13,261 bases of DNA from Erysipelotrichaceae bacterium (GTDB lineage Bacteria; Bacillota_I; Bacilli_A; Erysipelotrichales; Erysipelotrichaceae). Both the position numbers and the translations under genes were made by a program. A model generated the notes under the pieces. It was given only the letters and a program-made list of their open reading frames with translations. It did not search any database and was not told the origin of the DNA. Below, one piece after another: positions 1 through 7,284 of the stretch (positions are counted from its first letter, which is position 1; each line of letters begins with the position of its first letter). The stretch lies in contig JAILBD010000135.1 in NCBI GenBank assembly GCA_024681275.1, positions 1-13,261 on the forward strand, read 5' to 3'.

Positions 1-509
1 AGGCCGTAAAAGACATCGACACACTCGCTAAAGAAGTCGTTGATGGTGTTTGGGGCAAAGATGACAAAGAGATCAAGGAAAAACTCGAAGCTGCAGGTTA
101 TGACTGCTACTTACAGGTCAGATCCAAAGCGAACAGCCTGATCAAAGCTGCTGCTGACGCAAAAGCTGCTGCTGAAAAAGCTGCCAAAGAAGCTGCTGAA
201 AAGCTCGAAGCTGAAAGACTTGCCAGAAGAGCTGCCAAGATCGAAGAACTGGCTAAAGAAGTCATCCAGGGCAAATGGGGCAACGGTCAGGAAAGAAAAG
301 ACAAGCTCACAGAAGCAGGCTATGACTATCATGAAGTTCAGACCAAGGTCAACGAACTGATGCATGGCGGCGGCAAGGATCTTGAGGAAGTTGCCAAAGA
401 AGTCATCCGCGGCAAATGGGGCAACGGTCAGGAAAGAAAAGACAGACTGACTGAGGCTGGCTACGATTACCACGAAGTCCAGGCCCTCGTCAACAAGATG
501 TTAGGCTAA
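1..509 (+). CDS. C-terminal part of a CW_7-repeat cell-wall-binding protein (5' end outside window)
   Basis: The reading frame is open from the window edge (first full codon at 3) to TAA at 507-509, giving 168 residues. It contains three CW_7 (Cpl-7 type, PF08230) repeats with the signature AKEV-x-x-G-x-WG, then a GxxxR-type segment, LxxAGYD and V-x-x-x-N. They lie at about residues 5-47, 79-119 and 125-167. Repeats 2 and 3 are nearly identical; repeat 1 is divergent (WGKDD instead of WGNGQ, and QVRSKAN for the usual VQxxVN). An Ala/Lys/Glu-rich, probably helical linker separates repeats 1 and 2. CW_7 modules bind the muropeptide part of peptidoglycan and usually sit C-terminal to a lysozyme, amidase or peptidase domain, so this is probably the targeting end of a secreted cell-wall hydrolase. 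The catalytic domain is not visible. No phage genes are nearby, so a chromosomal autolysin is more likely than a phage endolysin. Confidence 0.88.
   Translation, partial: AVKDIDTLAKEVVDGVWGKDDKEIKEKLEAAGYDCYLQVRSKANSLIKAAADAKAAAEKAAKEAAEKLEAERLARRAAKIEELAKEVIQGKWGNGQERKDKLTEAGYDYHEVQTKVNELMHGGGKDLEEVAKEVIRGKWGNGQERKDRLTEAGYDYHEVQALVNKMLG
270..444 (+). repeat. 34-bp exact direct repeat inside the CW_7 coding region
   Basis: Positions 270-303 and 411-444 are identical over 34 bases, and the flanking bases are also highly similar (AAAGAAGTCATCC precedes both). They encode the core GKWGNGQERKD of CW_7 repeats 2 and 3. Identity at the nucleotide level, including wobble positions, points to a recent duplication or gene conversion of one module. 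Confidence 0.85.
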
Positions 510-520
510 GCATTTCATCA

Positions 521-561
521 AAAAAAGGCGGTATCCCGAATGACGGGACCGCCTTTTATTT
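521..561 (+). terminator. Rho-independent terminator of the CW_7 gene
   Basis: An A-rich start leads into GGCGG, a two-base bulge, TCCCG, the loop AATGA, then CGGGA, CCGCC and TTTTATTT. The stem is strong, carries a T-tract on the plus strand and begins 12 bases after the stop codon. Confidence 0.9.
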
Positions 562-571
562 GTATCCGGAA

Positions 572-613
572 GAAAAAAAGACCCTGCAGGACTCGTATTC
601 TGAAGGGCCTTTT
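572..613 (-). terminator. Rho-independent terminator of the 3800-618 operon
   Basis: Read on the minus strand, AAAAGGCCCT is followed by a CAG/CTG-closed loop and then AGGGTCTTTTTTT. This 10-bp stem (one G-T pair) with a T-run lies just after the stop codon at 618-620. It faces the separate plus-strand terminator at 521-561, so the two convergent units each have their own terminator. Confidence 0.82.
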
Positions 614-617
614 CTGT

Positions 618-1343
618 TTATGAATTGCTTGATGAGCCTGATGAAGACACATTCACGCTGCCCGAAGATGCGCTCGGCATGTAAGGGATCAGCTTCTGTG
701 CCATATCCTGAGCCGTCAAAGTCTGCAGCCAGACTCTGCCCGGACCTGTCAGCGTCGTCAGGAAGAGACCCTGTCCGCCGAAGAAGATGTTCTTGAAACC
801 GGAAACGGATTCGACATCATAGGAACAGGTCGACTCAAACAAAGCGACATGTCCTGTTTCGACCTTGATCTGCTGACCAGGTTCCAGATCGACCTCAACG
901 ACTGAACCATCGATCTCCGCCAGCAAAGTTCCCTCACCTGTGAATTTCTGCAGGATGAAACCTTCACCGCCCAGAAGACCGGCCCAGAAGTTCCTGTTGA
1001 CGCTCGCATCGATATTGACGCCCTCATCAGCTACCAGGAAAGCGGATTTCTGTGCAAAATATTCATGATCGGCATCGACTTTGAACTCCCTGATCGTGCC
1101 AGGGAAAGAAGCTGAAAAAGTGATCGCAGACTCATCTTCCGTTGCCGTGTGCCTGACGAACATCAGACTCGCACCGGAAAACATCCTGCCTATGGACTTC
1201 AGCAGACCGCCTTCGGCATTCGTGCTCATTTCAACACTGGCATCGCACCAGGCCATCGCGCCGGACTGTGTTACAACGCTCTCGCCCGCATCCAAAACGA
1301 CATTGACGGCCGGAAAAGAACCGCCTATGATCTCATATTTCAT
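618..1343 (-). CDS. AIM24 / TIGR00266-family protein
   Basis: This 241-residue protein matches the TIGR00266/AIM24 family (PF01987), a beta-rich fold related to the tryptophan RNA-binding attenuation protein. Visible family features are the opening MKYEIIGGSFPAV, GESVVTQSGAM (~22-32), the Gly-rich FSGASL (~55-60) and the GPGRVWLQT segment (~200-208). The tail (~223-241) is Ser/Gly/Asn-rich and probably disordered. The biochemical role of bacterial members is not established, so none is assigned. ATG at 1343 is chosen because AAGGAGG lies 8 bases before it; an in-frame TTG two codons upstream would be only 2 bases from that site. It is the last gene of the minus-strand group, 28 bases after the small membrane protein and followed by a terminator. 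A weak internal -10-like TATACAAT lies in that gap. Confidence 0.85.
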   Translation of the reverse strand: MKYEIIGGSFPAVNVVLDAGESVVTQSGAMAWCDASVEMSTNAEGGLLKSIGRMFSGASLMFVRHTATEDESAITFSASFPGTIREFKVDADHEYFAQKSAFLVADEGVNIDASVNRNFWAGLLGGEGFILQKFTGEGTLLAEIDGSVVEVDLEPGQQIKVETGHVALFESTCSYDVESVSGFKNIFFGGQGLFLTTLTGPGRVWLQTLTAQDMAQKLIPYMPSASSGSVNVSSSGSSSNS

Positions 1344-1371
1344 GTTCAAAACCTCCTTATTTTATTGTATA

Positions 1372-1608
1372 TCAGTTCCCTGTCTTCTTTCGATAATAGT
1401 ATATCATCAGCATCATCCCCAGAGAAAAGGCAGCCGCGATGGAACAGAGGATGATCCCCGCCTTGCCATTCTTGTCGCCTCTCTTATAACTGATGAGACC
1501 CAGAACGATCCCGATGATATCCAAAGAGAACCAGATGTTCGAATACTCGAAGATCATCGTCGTAAAAACCAGCGTGATCGTGCCGATCATCGCGCTAATC
1601 GTCGCCAC
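1372..1608 (-). CDS. small two-helix membrane protein, GTG start
   Basis: This 78-residue protein has two hydrophobic segments (~5-19 with 26-40, and ~49-70), separated by a basic loop YKRGDKNGKAG and ending in YYYRKKTGN. The pattern IDIIGIVLGLISYKRG...GKAGIILCSIA resembles DUF4190-like small membrane proteins of Gram-positives, but that family match is inference. The GTG at 1608 is preceded by AAGGAGG with 10-base spacing; the next ATG (1590) has no comparable site. The start overlaps the last 14 bases of mnmG, which implies translational coupling. It occupies the place after mnmG where many bacteria carry rsmG. The function is unknown. Confidence 0.75.
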   Translation of the reverse strand: MATISAMIGTITLVFTTMIFEYSNIWFSLDIIGIVLGLISYKRGDKNGKAGIILCSIAAAFSLGMMLMIYYYRKKTGN

Positions 1609-3472
1609 TTGATCCTTCCCTCCTTTGTTTCAGATAGATCGCCAGGACCTGTATATCGCTCGGATTGATGCCCGAGATCCTGGAAGCCTGGCCCAGTGAA
1701 GCCGGCCTGACCTTGTCCAGTTTGGCCCTGGCCTCCAGAGCCAGATTATCCAGATGCAGATAATCGATATCCTCATCCAGACGGATATTGTCCATCTTCG
1801 CCATCCGGTCAGCCTCTTTTCTGGCCTTCAGGATGTAACCCTCGTATTTGACCTCGATCTCTGTCTGTCTGGCGATCTGTTCATCATATTCCTCGCCCAT
1901 CAGCTTCAGCAGCGGGACCAGTTCCACGCCCGGCCTCTTGAGCAGCTCATAGGCATTGTGGGAACCCTCCTCATTTTCAAAACCGAGTCCTTTGAGATAT
2001 TCATTGACGCCGCTGTCCTTATCGATGCGGGCATCCTTCAGAAATTCCTTGAGCTTTGCGATCTGCTCCATCTTGTGCAGGAATCCCTGGTACCGCTCCT
2101 CACTGATCAGACCGTTCTCATAGCCATATGCGATCAACCTCTGATCGGCGTTATCGTGTCTTAAAAGCAGGCGATATTCCGCCCTTGAAGTCAGCAGACG
2201 GTAAGGCTCACTGGTCCCCTTCGTCACCAGATCATCGATCATGACGCCGATATAGGACTCATCCCTCTTGAGGATGAGAGGCTTCAGTCCATCGAGCTTT
2301 CTTCTGGCGTTGATGCCCGCCATCAGGCCCAATCCCGCCGCTTCCTCATAACCGGAAGTGCCCAGGATCTGACCGCCGATGAACAGTCCGTCTATGTCCT
2401 TCAGTTCCAGTGAAGGCTTCACCTGCAACGGATCGATCGCATCATATTCGATCGCATACGCATACTTGATGATCTTCGCATTCTCCAGACCGATCAGGGA
2501 ATGGACCATCTTCTCCTGCACATCCCTTGGCATCGAAGTGGAAAAGCCCTGGATGTAAGTCGTATTCAGAGACAGCGACTCCGGCTCCAGAAAGAGCTGG
2601 TGTCTCTCCTTGTCCGCAAAACGGACGACCTTGTCCTCGATCGAAGGACAGTAGCGCGGGCCGACGCCCTTGACCACGCCCGAATACATCGAAGATCTGT
2701 TTAGATTCTCCCGGATGATCTGCAACGTCTCCGGAGTCGTATAAGTCAGATAGCACGGGATCTGTTCACTGAGAGGCCTGACATCCTCTTTCCTTGTCTC
2801 CTCAGAAAAATGAAGGAACTCATCGGCTCCCGGTTCATACTTCGTCTTTGAAAAATCGATCGATGAAGTCAGTACTCGCTGTGGCGTTCCCGTCTTGAGG
2901 CGGAAAAGCCTGATCCCCAGTCTTCTCAGCGACTCGGAAAGATCCTTTGTCGTCCTGTCTCCATCCGGACCTTCCGATCTGGTATCGGAAGAGATCATGA
3001 CCGTGGAATCCATGTAGGTGCCCGTCGTCATGATGCAGACCTTCGCCTCTATCCTGCCGCGCTCTCTCAGGATGACAGCTTTGAATTTCCTGCCTTCGCA
3101 CACGATCTCATCGACGATATCCTCGAGTACTTCGAGATGTTCCGTATGCATGCACAGATCCGCCATCGTCCTGGAATACTCCAGCTTGTCCGACTGCACG
3201 CGCATGTTCCAGACGCCCGGACCTTTGGTCGTGTTCAGCATCTTGAACTGCAGAGCCGTCCTGTCGGCCACCTTGGGCATGACCCCGCCCAAGGCATCGA
3301 TCTCGCGGACGACGACGCCTTTGGCCGGACCGCCGATCGAAGGATTGCACGGCATCTTGGCGATATGAGAGAGCTTGATCGTGACTAAAACGGTATCCTT
3401 GCCCGCATGTGCCATCGCCATAGCCGCTTCAACGCCCGCATGACCGGCACCGACTACGACGCAGTCATGCAT
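1595..3472 (-). CDS. mnmG: tRNA uridine-5-carboxymethylaminomethyl(34) synthesis enzyme MnmG
   Basis: MnmG works with MnmE to put a (carboxymethyl)aminomethyl group on wobble U34 of certain tRNAs, using FAD, NADH, a folate one-carbon unit and glycine or ammonium. The 625-residue length fits the family. Visible are the FAD-binding GAGHAG (~8-13), the family signature PCNPSIGGPAKG (~41-52), GQILGTSGYEEAAGLGLMAG (usually GQINGTSGYEEAA), TSRAEYRLLLRHDNAD and the C-terminal helical region (RPASLGQASRISGI) that contacts MnmE. ATG at 3472 gives an 8-base overlap with the upstream gene and has a GAGG site 8 bases before it. An in-frame ATG at 3496 would add 8 residues but has no ribosome binding site. 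mnmE and rsmG, frequent neighbours, are absent here. The segment GPGVWNMRVQSDK also departs from the more usual GPAV..LRxQ form. Confidence 0.96.
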   Translation of the reverse strand: MHDCVVVGAGHAGVEAAMAMAHAGKDTVLVTIKLSHIAKMPCNPSIGGPAKGVVVREIDALGGVMPKVADRTALQFKMLNTTKGPGVWNMRVQSDKLEYSRTMADLCMHTEHLEVLEDIVDEIVCEGRKFKAVILRERGRIEAKVCIMTTGTYMDSTVMISSDTRSEGPDGDRTTKDLSESLRRLGIRLFRLKTGTPQRVLTSSIDFSKTKYEPGADEFLHFSEETRKEDVRPLSEQIPCYLTYTTPETLQIIRENLNRSSMYSGVVKGVGPRYCPSIEDKVVRFADKERHQLFLEPESLSLNTTYIQGFSTSMPRDVQEKMVHSLIGLENAKIIKYAYAIEYDAIDPLQVKPSLELKDIDGLFIGGQILGTSGYEEAAGLGLMAGINARRKLDGLKPLILKRDESYIGVMIDDLVTKGTSEPYRLLTSRAEYRLLLRHDNADQRLIAYGYENGLISEERYQGFLHKMEQIAKLKEFLKDARIDKDSGVNEYLKGLGFENEEGSHNAYELLKRPGVELVPLLKLMGEEYDEQIARQTEIEVKYEGYILKARKEADRMAKMDNIRLDEDIDYLHLDNLALEARAKLDKVRPASLGQASRISGINPSDIQVLAIYLKQRREGSSGDD

Positions 3473-3800
3473 GGAAGATACCTCTGATCTTTTCATGGGA
3501 CTGCTTCATGTCCCGGTAATGCGCCATGATCTCGCTGTATGTCTCGTATTCAAGATCCTCGTAGATCTCCAGAAGTCTTTCATAAAGAGGAAAGAGGCAC
3601 AGTTCCGAAGCCAGGATATACAGGCCTTTCGTCGCATCCTTGGCCATCGCATAATCCTCTTCGTCCAGCATATCCTCAAGCTGATTGAAAAACTCATCCG
3701 CCAGATAGGCATTGACGATCTCCTCGTATTCCATGATGTTGGGATACTTATCGACGATGATGTCGTAATTCAATCCGCAGCTCGCATATTTGTTTTTCAT
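3465..3800 (-). CDS. small acidic helical protein, degenerate Hpt-like
   Basis: This 111-residue acidic protein is predicted to be mainly helical and has no signal peptide or membrane segment. The stretch ~32-95 (FFNQLEDML...AKDATKGLYILASEL...LYERLLEIYEDLEYE) has the spacing of a histidine-phosphotransfer (Hpt) helical bundle. There H-x-x-K-G carries the phospho-His, but here the position is Asp55 with Lys58 and Gly59 retained, so phosphotransfer by His is not possible. This assignment is inference from pattern only. It is the first gene of the mnmG group and overlaps mnmG by 8 bases. No Shine-Dalgarno is seen before ATG 3800, and an extended -10 (TGG TAGAAT) ends 9 bases before it, so the message may have almost no leader. 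Confidence 0.72.
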   Translation of the reverse strand: MKNKYASCGLNYDIIVDKYPNIMEYEEIVNAYLADEFFNQLEDMLDEEDYAMAKDATKGLYILASELCLFPLYERLLEIYEDLEYETYSEIMAHYRDMKQSHEKIRGIFHA

Positions 3801-3809
3801 ACAGCATCT

Positions 3810-3818
3810 ATTCTACCA
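3810..3818 (-). promoter_or_regulatory. extended -10 promoter of the mnmG group
   Basis: On the minus strand TGG-TAGAAT (a TGN-extended -10) ends 9 bases before the ATG at 3800. No good -35 hexamer is seen. Transcription would start about 0-3 bases before the start codon, which agrees with the lack of a ribosome binding site. Confidence 0.5.
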
Positions 3819-3868
3819 TTTTTGAACTTGTATTTAGGGCTTAGTATGTGTAAACGTACTGTTTTTAA

Positions 3869-3877
3869 TGCTAAAAT
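3869..3877 (+). promoter_or_regulatory. extended -10 promoter of the ABC exporter gene
   Basis: TGC-TAAAAT, a TGN-extended -10, ends 6 bases before the ATG at 3884. The usual 7-base distance to the first transcribed base falls on the A of that ATG. No Shine-Dalgarno lies between them, so a leaderless mRNA is predicted. The -35 is weak (TGTAAA-like at best). Confidence 0.5.
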
Positions 3878-3883
3878 CTATTT

Positions 3884-6800
3884 ATGCTCCGCATCAGGAA
3901 TATATGCAAGACATACAAGACGGGAGACCTCATCCAGCAGGCGTTGGACAATGTCTCACTGGACCTTCGCGACAACGAATTTGTCGCTGTTTTAGGTCCT
4001 TCCGGCTCCGGAAAGACCACCCTTCTCAACATCATCGGCGGCCTCGACCGCTACGACGAAGGGGACCTCATCATCAACGACGTATCGACAAAGAACTATA
4101 AAGACCGCGACTGGGACACCTACCGCAACCACACGATCGGCTTCGTCTTCCAGTCCTACAACCTGATCCCGCACCAGAACATCCTCGCCAACGTCGAACT
4201 GGCACTCACCATCGGCGGCCTATCCCGCAAAGAGAGGAAACTAAGAGCGCTGGAAGCCCTCGACAAAGTCGGCCTCAAGGATCAGGCCCACAAGAGACCG
4301 AATCAGATGTCCGGCGGACAGATGCAGAGAGTCGCCATCGCCAGAGCCCTGGTCAACGACCCCGACATCCTGCTGGCCGATGAACCGACAGGCGCTCTGG
4401 ACTCCAAGACCTCGATCCAGGTCATGGACCTGCTGAAAGAAGTCGCCAGAGACAGGCTCGTCGTCATGGTCACCCACAACCCCGACCTGGCCAACGAATA
4501 CGCCAACAGGATCGTCAATCTCAAAGACGGTCACATCATCTCCGACTCCAATCCGTTCATCGCGCCGGATACCCCGCTCCTGGAAAAAGCACCGAAAGTG
4601 CGCAAGGCCCACATGTCCTATCTGACCGCCCTGTCCCTTTCGTTCAACAACCTGCTGACAAAAAAGGGGCGCACGATCCTGACGGCCTTCGCCGGATCGA
4701 TCGGCATCATCGGCATCGCCCTGATCATGTCCCTTTCCACCGGCTTCCAGAACTACATCGACAAGATCCAGGAAGATACGCTCTCTTCCTATCCTCTGAC
4801 GATCACCTCGGAAACGGCAGATGCCACCTCCGCCATCCTGACGATGGTGACAGACCGCAGGGAAAACAAAGTCGAAGGCGACCGCGTCCGGGAAAGACAG
4901 TATCTGACGACCATGTTCTCATCGATCGGATCCAACGACCTGAGAAGTCTCAAACACTATCTGGACACGCATTACGACGACTACAAGAACGACACCACCT
5001 ACATCAACTACGCCTATTCGATCCGCCCCGTCATCTACACGATCGACGCAGCCGATCAGCTGGCGAAACTCAATCCGAGCTCGCTGATGTCGGCAATGTA
5101 CTCTTCCCAGGGTACATCCTTCATCTCGTCCTTCTCCATGGGCGGCAATTCCGTCTTCACGGAGATGAACGACGATCTGGATTCCTACAAGGATCAGTAT
5201 GATGTCCTGGCCGGCAGGTGGCCGGAAAACTACAATGAACTGGTTTTGGTCCTCTCGGAACCCAATTCCATCTCCGACCTTCTGGTCTATTCACTGGGCC
5301 TCAGGGACACCAGCGAACTTCGCACCATCATCAACAACGTCATGGCCGGCGAAGAATCAGGTGTTTCCAACGAAGCCAGAGAGTTCTCCTACGATGAACT
5401 GATGAACATCGATCTTCGTCTGATCGAAACGACCGATGTCTACAGATACAATGTCAAATACGACATCTATGAAGACATGTCCAATGACGATGACTACATG
5501 CGTGACCTCTATCACAAGTCACTCAAGCTCGACATCGTCGGCATCGTCTGCATCAAAGACGGCAACAACTCCATGGCACTGTCCCCCGGCATTGGCTACC
5601 GGAAATCGCTTTGCGACTACATCGTCCGCGAATCCGCCAGGACAGCCATCGTCTCCAAACAGCTTGCCAACAAGGATGTCGATGTCTTCTCCGGCAAGAG
5701 CTTCACCGAAGTCAACGAAGATGAACAGGAGAAACTCGACTTCAATGACATGGTCTCCATCGATGAAGAGATGCTGAAAGACGCCTTCAAAGTCAACTTC
5801 GATCCCGACGATCTGAAATTCGAAGAGATCGACGCCTCCCGCATGGAAAAGATCGTCATGGACTCAGCCCAAACGGCAGCCCAGATGATCGCCAACACCC
5901 CGGACAGGACCATGCTGACGGGCATCTTCACCCTCATCAACTCCTCCTTCCTTTCCCAGCAGGTCGAGGCATATGACAATGCCAACGTCACGGAAAAGGT
6001 CGATGGAGAAGGAGAAGAGGCCATCATCACAAAAGTCCTCACTCTGGATGAAGAAGCACTGAACAAGGCAAAAGAAAACATCAGCGCCAGCAGCTACAAG
6101 AGATTCGCCAAGACGCTGATCGCAGCCAGCCAGCAGTACATCCCTGAATTCCAGGGGACTGATGTCTCCGCCGTTCTCGATATGATCTCGGATGCTCAAT
6201 ATGCGTCCCTGGCTGAAGGTGTGAAAGCCATGTTCGATTCCTACTACGATAGCCTGCAACAGATCGCCATCGACGGTCAGCTCGGCTATGAGAAACAGGA
6301 AGAAGGCAATGACGTCATCTACAGCGGTGCGGTACAGATCAACAGATCAGCTCTGCTGAGCGCACAGCTGGGCAATCAGACCGCTCTGGAAAAGACCTCT
6401 TCCGTCATCACCCAGATGATCAACGACTTCACCGTCATGATGATCGCCGGCCAGATCGGTGCGGCAACGGCCCAGATGATGGAACCGATGATGGAAACTT
6501 TCTCATCCCTGGGTGAAGTCTTCAATGAAGACATGTTCAGTTTCGATACCGACAAGTTCTCCAAAGCGTTCAATTTCAACATGGACCAGGAAGAACTCTC
6601 CCGTCTGATGGAAACGATGATGTCCGGAACAGACGAGAAGACGGCCAACAAGAACCTGATCAATCTGGGCTATCAGGATCCGGAAGATCCGACTTCCATT
6701 TCCTTCTATTTCCGGGACTTCGATTCCAAAGAGAATTTCCTGGCCTTCCTGGACAGATACAATGACAGTGTCGATGAAGACACGAAAGTCCGCTATACCG

Positions 6801-7252
6801 ATATCACCGGTATCCTGATGTCTTCCGTCAAGACCATCGTCGACGTCGTCACCTACGTGCTGATCGCCTTCGTATCGATCTCCCTGGTCGTTTCATCGAT
6901 CATGATCGCCGTCATCACGCTGATCTCCGTACTGGAACGCACCAAAGAGATCGGCATACTGAGAGCGATGGGTGCCTCAAAACGCAATGTTTCCTCGATC
7001 TTCTCGGCAGAGACCTTCATCATCGGTCTCCTATCGGGAGTCCTGGGCGTAGGCGTGACGCTGCTGTCGCTGCCGTTCATCAATTCGATCATTCACAACG
7101 TGACCGACAACTACGATGTCAACGCCGTCCTGCCAAAAGAGGCGGCTATCGCCCTGATCCTGATCTCGATCTTCCTGACGATCATCGCCGGCTTCATCCC
7201 ATCAAAGAAAGCCGCCAAACAGGATCCGGTCATCGCGCTAAGAACAGAGTAA
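3884..7252 (+). CDS. ABC transporter, ATPase fused to FtsX-type permease with a very large extracytoplasmic domain
   Basis: This is a 1122-residue single-chain half-transporter of the MacB/LolD-FtsX type. The N-terminal ATPase (~1-225) shows Walker A GPSGSGKT (38-45), the Q-loop Gln90, signature MSGGQ (142-146), Walker B ILLADEP (162-168) and switch His198. The permease follows: TM1 ~264-287, an extracytoplasmic region of about 700 residues (~290-985), then TM2-TM4 at ~986-1012, 1044-1066 and 1086-1106. The FtsX motif ERTKEIGILRAMGASKRNV lies between TM2 and TM3. The ectodomain is Asp/Glu/Ser/Met-rich, far longer than the ~200-250 residues of MacB. This architecture fits mechanotransmission or peptide/lipid export in the Gram-positive envelope; the substrate cannot be read from the sequence. 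The start is fixed by the family opening MLRIRNICKTYKTGD. There is no adjacent two-component system or second subunit, and a hairpin terminator follows the stop. Confidence 0.92.
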   Translation: MLRIRNICKTYKTGDLIQQALDNVSLDLRDNEFVAVLGPSGSGKTTLLNIIGGLDRYDEGDLIINDVSTKNYKDRDWDTYRNHTIGFVFQSYNLIPHQNILANVELALTIGGLSRKERKLRALEALDKVGLKDQAHKRPNQMSGGQMQRVAIARALVNDPDILLADEPTGALDSKTSIQVMDLLKEVARDRLVVMVTHNPDLANEYANRIVNLKDGHIISDSNPFIAPDTPLLEKAPKVRKAHMSYLTALSLSFNNLLTKKGRTILTAFAGSIGIIGIALIMSLSTGFQNYIDKIQEDTLSSYPLTITSETADATSAILTMVTDRRENKVEGDRVRERQYLTTMFSSIGSNDLRSLKHYLDTHYDDYKNDTTYINYAYSIRPVIYTIDAADQLAKLNPSSLMSAMYSSQGTSFISSFSMGGNSVFTEMNDDLDSYKDQYDVLAGRWPENYNELVLVLSEPNSISDLLVYSLGLRDTSELRTIINNVMAGEESGVSNEAREFSYDELMNIDLRLIETTDVYRYNVKYDIYEDMSNDDDYMRDLYHKSLKLDIVGIVCIKDGNNSMALSPGIGYRKSLCDYIVRESARTAIVSKQLANKDVDVFSGKSFTEVNEDEQEKLDFNDMVSIDEEMLKDAFKVNFDPDDLKFEEIDASRMEKIVMDSAQTAAQMIANTPDRTMLTGIFTLINSSFLSQQVEAYDNANVTEKVDGEGEEAIITKVLTLDEEALNKAKENISASSYKRFAKTLIAASQQYIPEFQGTDVSAVLDMISDAQYASLAEGVKAMFDSYYDSLQQIAIDGQLGYEKQEEGNDVIYSGAVQINRSALLSAQLGNQTALEKTSSVITQMINDFTVMMIAGQIGAATAQMMEPMMETFSSLGEVFNEDMFSFDTDKFSKAFNFNMDQEELSRLMETMMSGTDEKTANKNLINLGYQDPEDPTSISFYFRDFDSKENFLAFLDRYNDSVDEDTKVRYTDITGILMSSVKTIVDVVTYVLIAFVSISLVVSSIMIAVITLISVLERTKEIGILRAMGASKRNVSSIFSAETFIIGLLSGVLGVGVTLLSLPFINSIIHNVTDNYDVNAVLPKEAAIALILISIFLTIIAGFIPSKKAAKQDPVIALRTE

Positions 7253-7254
7253 AA

Positions 7255-7284
7255 CAAAAGAAGAGAACCTTTCTCTTCTTTTTT
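7255..7284. terminator. bidirectional Rho-independent terminator
   Basis: AAAGAAGAGAA, a short CC loop and TTTCTCTTCTTTTTT form a near-perfect hairpin with A-tracts on the left and T-tracts on the right. It can therefore end both the plus-strand ABC gene (stop 7252) and the minus-strand envelope operon, whose stop is at 7283-7285. Confidence 0.8.

Noticed and set aside
270..444. Repeats that might suggest a CRISPR or tandem-repeat array
   Set aside because: There are only two exact copies, in frame within a coding region and matching CW_7 protein repeats.
111..473. Minus-strand open frame of 120 residues rich in Phe and Ser
   Set aside because: It is the antisense image of the CW_7 repeats; the plus-strand frame has clear family motifs and a terminator.
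560..796. Open frame on the plus strand across the two terminators
   Set aside because: It begins inside a terminator, has no ribosome binding site and lies antisense to the well-supported AIM24-family gene.
5617..6259. Long minus-strand frames inside the ABC transporter ectodomain
   Set aside because: They are low-complexity frames antisense to a continuous 1122-codon gene with domains on both sides of the region, with no starts supported by ribosome binding sites.
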